A stretch of DNA of 64,000 bases from positions 6,694,001-6,758,000 of the forward strand of contig NC_088316.1 in assembly GCF_910592395.1 (NCBI RefSeq). Reading direction: 5' to 3'. The notes under the pieces are model-generated. The model was not told where the DNA came from. It ran no database searches and saw only the letters and a program-made list of their open reading frames with translations. Made by a program: the position numbers and the translations under genes. Shown piece by piece: positions 56,931 through 64,000 of the stretch; positions within the stretch are counted from its first letter, which is position 1, and every line of letters begins with the position of its first letter. Origin of the DNA: Lineus longissimus (taxonomy: Eukaryota > Nemertea > Pilidiophora > Heteronemertea > Lineidae).

Positions 56931-57745
56931 TTCCACTGTATTATAATTAGCTCTTTATACTCCATGAACAGTGGCGGATACACCGTTACTGAGCGACTGA
57001 ATATTCATTATACTTACTTAGATCGATTCTGCGATCTGCAAAGCTTGCAAACACCATCACGATCACGGCTAAACTTCTGATCATGAACATGATGAACGTC
57101 TAAAAGGTGTTGGACAAATGCACTGGCACTAGGGTAACCGGATTCCGCCAGTCTGCTCTTGAAAATAGGCCCAACCTCGCCTTAATAAACCCTCTGCCCT
57201 TCTCTATCCCTCCTCTTCTGACCATCTCCTGGCGGTCGTCCTCTTCGTCGCAATTGACATGGGGGACGCTCCTCACACTTCGACGAACCTTGCAGAGATG
57301 GAAGTAAAACTCTTTCTTCCGCCATGTTTCTTCATCAAACCCAAAATTCGCAATGTGCTAGCTGATGGTTATTTACAAGCTCGCGCATACAAACCAAGTA
57401 GTGTACATCGTAATGTATCAATAAGATACAAGATAATTTAGGAACGAGAGTCAATGTGTTGTGATCGTCGGTTTTTATTTGTCCTCCTATAGAGCCGAAA
57501 TTCTCTCTGCGCCACCTATAGTTACCTCATGGAACTGAAATAATTTATTTTTCGTCTGACCGCTACGTCTTGCACTTTAAATGTTATTGTATGAACGGGT
57601 CGTCACAGTCATTGGCTAAAGATATGTAAACCACACCATATATTTCTAATGTTTTGTTAGTCAATGTTCCAGAGCGGTATGGGAAGCGGCACTTTGCAGA
57701 TTGTACATGACAAGTCACAATAAAGGCGAGACCAGGGCCTACTTA
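56931..57745. other. Noncoding spacer
   Basis: About 800 bp; no gene recognised. It ends in TTA at 57743-57745, the target site of the next element. Confidence 0.4.
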
Positions 57746-59089
57746 AGGCCTCCATACACTGCATGACAAAAGTCATTTTGTGGCTTATTTCCAAAAAAAT
57801 GTTGCAATGTGTATACGATTGGAACTTTTGTTACGAAGTATCCATACGTCCCGTCTTGTTGAAAGTTGTATAACGTTAACCACAAAAGTCAATATTTGTG
57901 TAGATGATTACGACTATTGTGACCGTGTTTCAGGTGGCCGTGCCAGCTTCAAACTCTTGAGTCATCTTTTACAAAAGTCATTCAGTGTGTATTCACTCAG
58001 TGACCTTTGTGGGCATGTTTACCCCTGTGGAAAGCCTGTGGAAAGCCTGTGGAAAGCTGTGGACAGCTGAATTGAATATGTTCAATTTTTGGAGACCTGT
58101 TGCTCATGGGGCAGGAAGATGGCTACGTTGTATTTAGAAAAAAACATCAAGATTTTGTGATCTTTGGGGGATGCAAGAATGTCCTTTCAACGTCAAGTCC
58201 TCTCTGTACCACGATAGGAACGAAAAGAGGAAAAAGATAGCCGAAATCGCTACTGAATTGGACGTCACCGGTAAGGTTCACATCGGTAATGTTGGTAAAT
58301 ATGCCCCGACCAATTTCAATACACGTTTACCCAAGAAATAAATGAACAAAATATATTAATATCCAGTTTAATATTATTTGCTTGGAAGACAATACAAGAA
58401 AATTGGATGTAAACCCTGTGATTTGGATTGAAATTCATCCACTACTTATGAATCTAAGTTGGTCGTTTAAATTACAATGAGGACAGAGCAAATCGCACGC
58501 GGAGCCACTTCCCTTTGCGTGGTACACAGGCTACAGTCCTATAGCCCAAAGATTCTGAGACAAAAAGGTAAATCTCATTCATGTTGATTATACTTGAGTG
58601 CTTGTACTGTTTTAATACCCGCCGTTGTTTATGCTAACAGCAAATGACGCAATCAAGAAAATCGCATTCGTCTGGTTCGTCTTCGCCGAATGATGACAAT
58701 GAGAGACGGACATACCGATGCGACCAGTTCGGTGTCTGCCATGGTTATGAAGTGTGACGTCGGTGTAGAAGAGTTTTGGTCATTATTGACGTGGAATGTC
58801 ATGAATGTGTAGTGACCAGTCAACAACTGTGGAAAGTCACAAAATATTTGTGGCAAATGGTGATTTCTGTGGCCTGTCGGGATCATTTTGTAGCAAATGT
58901 GTGCTACATTATTGACTATTGTCGAGTGTCACCTGGAAACATATGTCGCAGTTGCGTTTTGCACGTCCACATGTCTATCAGTGTGTGGAGAAAGTTCGAC
59001 TTCTGTGGAATGTCACCAGAATGTCTTTTGTCAAAGGTGACTTTTGTAGCAGCTGATTTCTACTTTTGTCTTGTAGTGTATGAAGGCCT
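57746..59089. mobile_element. 1.34-kb non-autonomous Harbinger-like element
   Basis: TTA (57743-57745, 59090-59092) flanks inverted repeats. The left begins AGGCCTCCATACACTGCA, the right reads inward AGGCCTTCATACACTACA, and both continue to GACAAAAGT. Repeated TGTGGAA, GTCAC and TTTTGT words fill both subterminal regions (57780-58070 and 58740-59060) and create spurious open frames. No transposase domain remains. A 3-bp TTA target supports the Harbinger group. Confidence 0.75.
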
Positions 59090-59176
59090 TTAGTCCTACT
59101 GGTACCCTTTTGTGGACCTTCGAAAGGTATGGTCCTACGTTTATAGTACAGACAGGATAGGCTACCAGTATTCACG

Positions 59177-59503
59177 AGGACATCCCGTAGTTGGTTATAC
59201 AATGCTTTGGGGATCATTAATCCCTGGTCTCTATACACCTTTTCAGGAATGGGGCGCTGAGTGTCCGAAATAGTGATGTCATAAGGGGAAACTGGGCGTT
59301 ATGGTGGAGGGACAAAGGAGATAGTCATGGTTGACCAACACACTTGAATGCCTTTAATGACGGACAAGGGGGAAAAAGTTAGTTCCAATGCAAGCCATCA
59401 ATTTCGGGAAGCATGTATATTCAAGCTCGGTTTCGGTTTTTAGGACATCTCGTAGTTGGTCATACAATGTATGCTTTGGGGATCATTAATCCCTGGTCTC
59501 TAT
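59177..59503. repeat. Local duplication around the 183-bp repeat
   Basis: About 55 bp ending CATTAATCCCTGGTCTCTAT at 59177-59232 is repeated at 59441-59503 with a 4-bp insertion. The words TATTCAAGCTCGG also occur twice (near 59417 and 59501). The 183-bp repeat copy B lies between. Confidence 0.75.
59233..59415. repeat. 183-bp dispersed repeat, copy B
   Basis: Same as 48634-48816 with scattered substitutions, for example ATGTCATAAGG in place of ATGTCGTAAGG. Confidence 0.85.
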
Positions 59504-61038
59504 TCAAGCTCGGTTTTGTTTTTTTTGGTGTTGATTGCCTCAGTTAATTTACTTCAAGTTGTGGTGAAGTAGTGTTTGTGGCAAGTTTGTTAACATTGAT
59601 TTTTTGGTAGTCAGGATTGTCAATCAAAATTTATGTTCTGAGATGGCTGACTTTTGATCGGCTTTTGTAACAGAAACTTTGTGTTCATCAAATTGAATAG
59701 GACAATGTCAACAAACTTGCCACAAACAACACCACCAAAACTAAAGAAAGAGAAGAGGACTTTACATATACATGTAATTTACTATAATTGTTTACATGTT
59801 TATCCCAACCTCATAAAAGATAAAATTTGTAAGAACTATTTGAAGCGTCAGAAGCCAATGACCAGTGGTCATGCTTACAAATACTGATAGCGTTTTTTGT
59901 AAAATTCAGTGCGTATGAAATATACGACTTTGCTGAGGCTCACTTCACCGTCCGTTTATAAGGATTCCGGAAACCATAAATCATCCCAACAATTCGGTTA
60001 GGTCATAAATAAGGCAATTGTGGTCTCCAAGTTGCAATCACCAGAATATCAATGGTCCCTATGGGTTCGTGGCGCAGCTGCCTCCTTTGTCGTTATTGGT
60101 ATTGTTAGTATCTGAGTGTGAGTTATTGTGTTATTGTCATGCTGTGACAATTGAATACTACAGTACATGACTAAGTGAGATGATTAGTTTTGGGTTGCAG
60201 GGTGATCCTTAAAAAATACTGGGCATATCTTGGCCTTATGTTCGTTCCTGAGAAATAACAAAATGTCCCTCTGGTAAATGTATCCGGGCATATTGTTATA
60301 TGACAGATTACCGTAAACCATTCTATATGTACATGTAAAGGCCATTAGTTTCTCGGAGATAAAAAGGCAGAAAATAATGCTATTCTTTCCGCGGGCATTC
60401 TATCCTATGACATTTCAAACTTCTACACCGGTATAGCAGCTTTAACTATAGGTATGTATATATAGCAAGTTCCAAAATAAACATCAGCCATGTCGTCAAC
60501 GAACAGTGGTTCTTCAAAAGAATGGGAAACATAAGTTTCCATTTCTTGTCAGCAACAAATTTACATTTCCTGTTTCGCTTAAGACGGCTTTTAAATCGAG
60601 ATAAAATACGAGGTCACGGAATTAATGCCACAATTAAAAGCGTTCGTGCTTTAGACGGCACCGAGATTAATTACAACTCATCACAACTCGTAAAACAGCT
60701 GTCTCACTATCGTCATCTAAAGCACAAAACGATAAAACATGTCCCTGAAGAAACGTTAAAGTTTGGTTCTGTGTTGTTTATCAGAATGATGCGCTTGCAA
60801 TTAATATTTTGTTAAAATTGCTAGTTCATTTTGCAATATGATAAATTTTAAAGCCATCTTCAGAATCGATGGTTCGTTGAAAATGCTTTGAGAGATGCTT
60901 CATCCCGTGTCACGAAGACACGGCACCCATTCAGAAATTTATCATACCAGTCTATTACAACATATCTGGGCTAAAGATAGTCTTATCATATGACAGCAGT
61001 AATGGCAGCTGTCTCGATCTGACATTGTCACTCCTATT
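59504..61038. other. About 1.5 kb noncoding
   Basis: A 97-residue frame at 60522-60815 has no recognisable domain. No repeat identified. Confidence 0.4.
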
Positions 61039-62560
61039 TTTTGATAATAATAATAATGATGATAATAATAATGAGTCTTTTATACAGCGCAATTCCGTGA
61101 CACTATAGTTCTCGCTCAAAGCGCTCCCTCTCCAATGGCATACGATCTTTTGGATAAGTGTTTTTTCAGATGTGCTTTGAAAATGTCAATGTTTTCTGAG
61201 TCCTGAGTGACTTTTGAAAGCTGGTTCCATGATAGCCGCGGTCCACTAGCAGCGAAGCTGCGGTTACCAAAATTTGTCCTGGTTCGTTTCTCACGTAGGC
61301 CTGACGAACTAGATCGTGTTGTTCGCGTTACCTCCTTTGTGTAAATAAGTTCTTGTAGACATAATGGCGCGAAATGCCTCAAACACTTGAATACCTGCAA
61401 GATGACTTTAAACTCAATCCGTGCAGAGACTGGAAGCCAATGAAACTTGTTCAGTGTTGGCTTAATGCGGTCGAACTTCTTCTTCCTGCACACAATTCGA
61501 GCCGCGGTGTTTTGTACACGCTGCAGTGGCGCGATGGCCGTCTTTGGAAGACCATAAAGAATGGGTGATTTCAAAGTTGGTTTTGGTTTTAGTGTTGAGT
61601 GTTGGTGTCAGTTTAATTCTTAATTTCTACCTCTAAAAACCTATGTCTTGATAAGATCAATTCGAGGTTTTAGTTTAACACCAACACCTGGTTTTATCTG
61701 AACACCTAAAACCTGGGCTGAAGCTAAGAAGAGGTTTTATTCTGCAGGTAAAACTAACGCCAAGATGGCATGTTGTTGTCGTTGTTACTGTTGTTTCCCT
61801 ATTGTAACCGCTTCCGATCTTGCCTGACAAGAATTTTAGCAGACGCCTCAAATAAAAAGTGTCAAAACATTAAAAACAGTTGTCAGAAATACAAATTTGG
61901 TCGTCTTCTTTCACGTCCATCATCATTCCCATCAGCGTTCAAAATACCAGCAACTACTCCTTGAAATGGGAGGAACAACATGATGTTTTTTCCTTCTTAA
62001 CACCAACACCAACTTTGAAATCCACTCGGTGTTGATGCTTAAGGTGTTAGTTTTATTGGTAATACAAAATGCACTACAAATCTTCCAAATATAACACCGA
62101 GCTGGGATTAAGATCAGACCTTGGTGTTCCAATTGGTTTCAGTGTGACACTAAAACCTAATTTGAAATAATAGGATAATGCTAAATCTGAGTGTCAAAAC
62201 AAACACCAGAACTGATTTCATTTCTGGTGTTGTGGAGAGTTTTAGTTTTAGTCCCGGTGTTAGTTTTTAACACTAAAACCATCCCTTAGTTTTGAGCTAA
62301 ATACCAGACATAAAGCTAAAACCAACAAACACCGACTTTGAAATAGGATGAAAATTTAACCCTCTTCATTTCAATGATGGTTTAATCAAGGGTTTTAGTG
62401 TTCCATTTAGTTTTAAAACTAAATCTAAAAACTAACTTTGAAATCACCCAATGGCACTATTGCAGTCCAATCGGGAAGTAACAAAAGCATTCACCAGACG
62501 TTCTCTGCTTGTCTGATCAAGGTTATTTCCCTATTCGGCCTATGTTATAGAGATTGGCGT
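61039..62560 (-). pseudogene. L2-like reverse transcriptase C-terminus, split by an 887-bp element
   Basis: On the minus strand, an upstream part at about 62560-62453 reads ERLVNAFVTSRLDCNSA, with a frameshift just before it in an IGRIGK block. The frame resumes at 61559 with LYGLPKTAIAPLQRVQNTAARI, FHWLPVSARIEFKVIL and NRSFAASGPRL, ending at about 61116. The 3' end is a short UTR with CGCTTTGAGCGAG and ATT repeats (61044-61073 on the plus strand). The two parts are separated by the GGGTGAT-ended element at 61563-62449. 5'-truncated and dead. Confidence 0.82.
61563..62449. mobile_element. 887-bp element with GGGTGATTTCAAAGTT ends
   Basis: Inverted ends of about 22 bp start GGGTGATTTCAAAGTT and are flanked by AAT on both sides (61560-61562, 62450-62452). 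The inside is packed with GGTTTTAGTGTTGGTGTT-like words in both orientations, so it can fold extensively. No protein. Its GGGTGAT ends and 3-bp AAT target match the 118-bp MITEs at 25044 and 35772. Confidence 0.85.
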
Positions 62561-62777
62561 TAGAGGATTTGCAAATCATTTTTATATGTGTCTGCATAGT
62601 CCAGAGACAGTTGACATTGCCGGTGTTGTTAGGATAAAAATCCGGGCAAGGCCATTGTAAGATTTCCTATAAAAGTTCGTTAGCATTGTCTATGATGAAC
62701 GGCAGACTATTCGAATGATATGATGAGTGTATTAAGAGCCTCTTTTTGTTCTAACAAGAACCACAAAATAATGTCTC
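62561..62777. other. Short noncoding spacer
   Basis: Nothing recognised. Confidence 0.35.
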
Positions 62778-63297
62778 AAGGGCGGAGCAGTGGTTCGTCG
62801 CTCGAGAATAAATCTTTTGACAATGGATAGCTTCCTCATTGAAATGGTAAGAGCACTATTCGCATCAACAAGTAAAATGATATTTTTATCATTGTTTTAT
62901 CATGCGCCATGTCATATCGGGTGGGCCCAAATATCGGTCTGAAAGATGCTAATAAAAATCATGGTGTTCTGACTGGTGATTATTTTGCCTGTAATCGTAC
63001 CCCGTGAAAAGCTGCTACAAATATCCACGAATGTGCCAAGGGTAGAGCAGTGGTTCGTCGCTCGAGAATAAATCTTTTGAAAATGGATAGCTTCCTTATT
63101 GAAATGGTAAGAGCACTATTCACATCAAGAAGTAAAATGATATTTTTATCATTGTTTTATTGTGCGCCATGTCATATCGGGTGGGCCCAAATATCGGTCT
63201 GAAAGATGCTAATGAAAATCATGGTGTTCTGAGTGGTGGTTATTTTGCCCGTAATCGTACCCCGTGAAAAGCTACTAAAAGTATCCACGAAGCCTTT
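62778..63297. repeat. 260-bp tandem duplication
   Basis: The unit containing GAGCAGTGGTTCGTCGCTCG occurs at 62785 and 63045 (offset 260). The copies share AATAAATCTTTTGA, GTAAGAGCACTATTC, CATGTCATATCGGGTGGG and CGTACCCCGTGAAAAGCT and are about 95% alike by eye. Noncoding. Confidence 0.88.
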
Positions 63298-64000
63298 AGC
63301 TTCTTAAAGTTGGGCACGTGATTGGGCCTACCCGACATATGCACATCGTAATATTTACTGACAACCTGTGGATAAACATGATATATGGTTGTCCAAATAA
63401 ATTCAAATAATGAATGAATTCGCCATCCTTGATATTGTGCTTCAAGGGAACACATGCAGATCATTCCATACCACAATAATATATCCATTTATCATGTCAC
63501 GAGACATGAGTAATAGAAAAACCTTTGGCCAGTAGAGACTGCTGCTGAATGCCCACATAGCAAAATGGGGTTGATCACTGGCCCGTAAACGATACACTTT
63601 CCAAATCGTTGGGCATCGGGGAAGCCGAATTAATGGTCGAGATGATACTTTAGGCTATCGGCCGCCATGGGGAACGGAAGTTACATTGCTCATCACGGTG
63701 ATGGTAACATTGATCGTCGTATCTCAGCAGCTCCCAACAAGAATGTTGGCAATAACTGCGGAATAAACCTTTGTGAGGGCATTCACAAGAGGGTTATTTA
63801 TCACCGCGATCCAGCTTACAACATAAGATATTATAAGACAATATCAAAGCAGAACAGAATACTGGTAAATCATACGCTGATTCACTGAAAAACGTGCCAT
63901 TAGTAACAGAGTGTGAGTCGATATGGGACCTGAATACAGGTTCTGATGAAGTGTCTGTCAACAGAATGTACAAATTCAGAGCTGCTAATTGCAGGGGAAG
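63298..64000. other. Noncoding, nothing recognised
   Basis: A 73-residue plus-strand frame (63667-63888) has no domain. No repeat or RNA gene seen before the window ends. Confidence 0.4.

Noticed and set aside
58776-59093. 105-residue Cys/Val-rich open frame
   Set aside because: Made of the subterminal repeated words of the TTA-flanked element; no domain and no splice context.

Overview
The window is eukaryotic nuclear DNA. It is AT-rich and gene-poor, with introns in its best genes, and it is crowded with nested transposable elements. Its makeup points to a marine invertebrate: BEL/Pao LTR retrotransposon, L2/CR1-like non-LTR fragments with ATT-type tails, PIF/Harbinger, pogo, mariner-like MITEs and a THAP-like exon. 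Frequent TAGGCCTA words are something I associate with echinoderms and hemichordates; that placement is inference, and no single-copy marker gene settles it.

Layout. 1-6.4 kb: a tRNA-like head, a decayed non-LTR retrotransposon, a long inverted repeat and a 1.17-kb foldback element made of AAAACC/GGTTTT palindromes. 6.9-8.2 kb: the only convincing host-like gene, three phase-compatible exons for a LamG/pentraxin-like domain followed by a PAN/apple-like domain. 8.5-11.4 kb: a PIF/Harbinger element with an apparently intact three-exon transposase and an antisense MADF partner, whose exons sit in each other's introns. 12-23 kb: MITEs, hairpins, tandem duplications and an L2-like fragment.

23.9-35.3 kb is a nest three levels deep. 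A pogo-like transposon (TA target duplication, 464-residue transposase) holds a 7.4-kb BEL/Pao element (424-bp LTRs, 5-bp target duplication GTCTA). That element's pol gene is split by a second copy of the 5.3-kb foldback element (6-bp duplication GACGTT). 37.0-44.2 kb is a second nest. A pair of inverted ends brackets an L2-like reverse transcriptase fragment, which is split by a 4.04-kb insertion with a perfect 9-bp target duplication. The ends of that insertion are inverted arrays of a 20-bp minisatellite, and it carries a 180-bp MITE that also occurs at 12.3 kb.

44.5-64 kb is mostly noncoding. It holds a THAP-like exon, two non-autonomous elements flanked by TTA (one keeps a piece of Harbinger transposase exon 1), two more non-LTR fragments, an 887-bp element with GGGTGAT ends, a 183-bp dispersed repeat and several local duplications.

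The element genes form self-contained mobilisation sets: transposase plus DNA-binding partner in Harbinger; gag, protease, RT, RNase H and integrase in BEL. Several non-autonomous families probably borrow enzymes from elsewhere. All calls come from reading the sequence; no database search was run.
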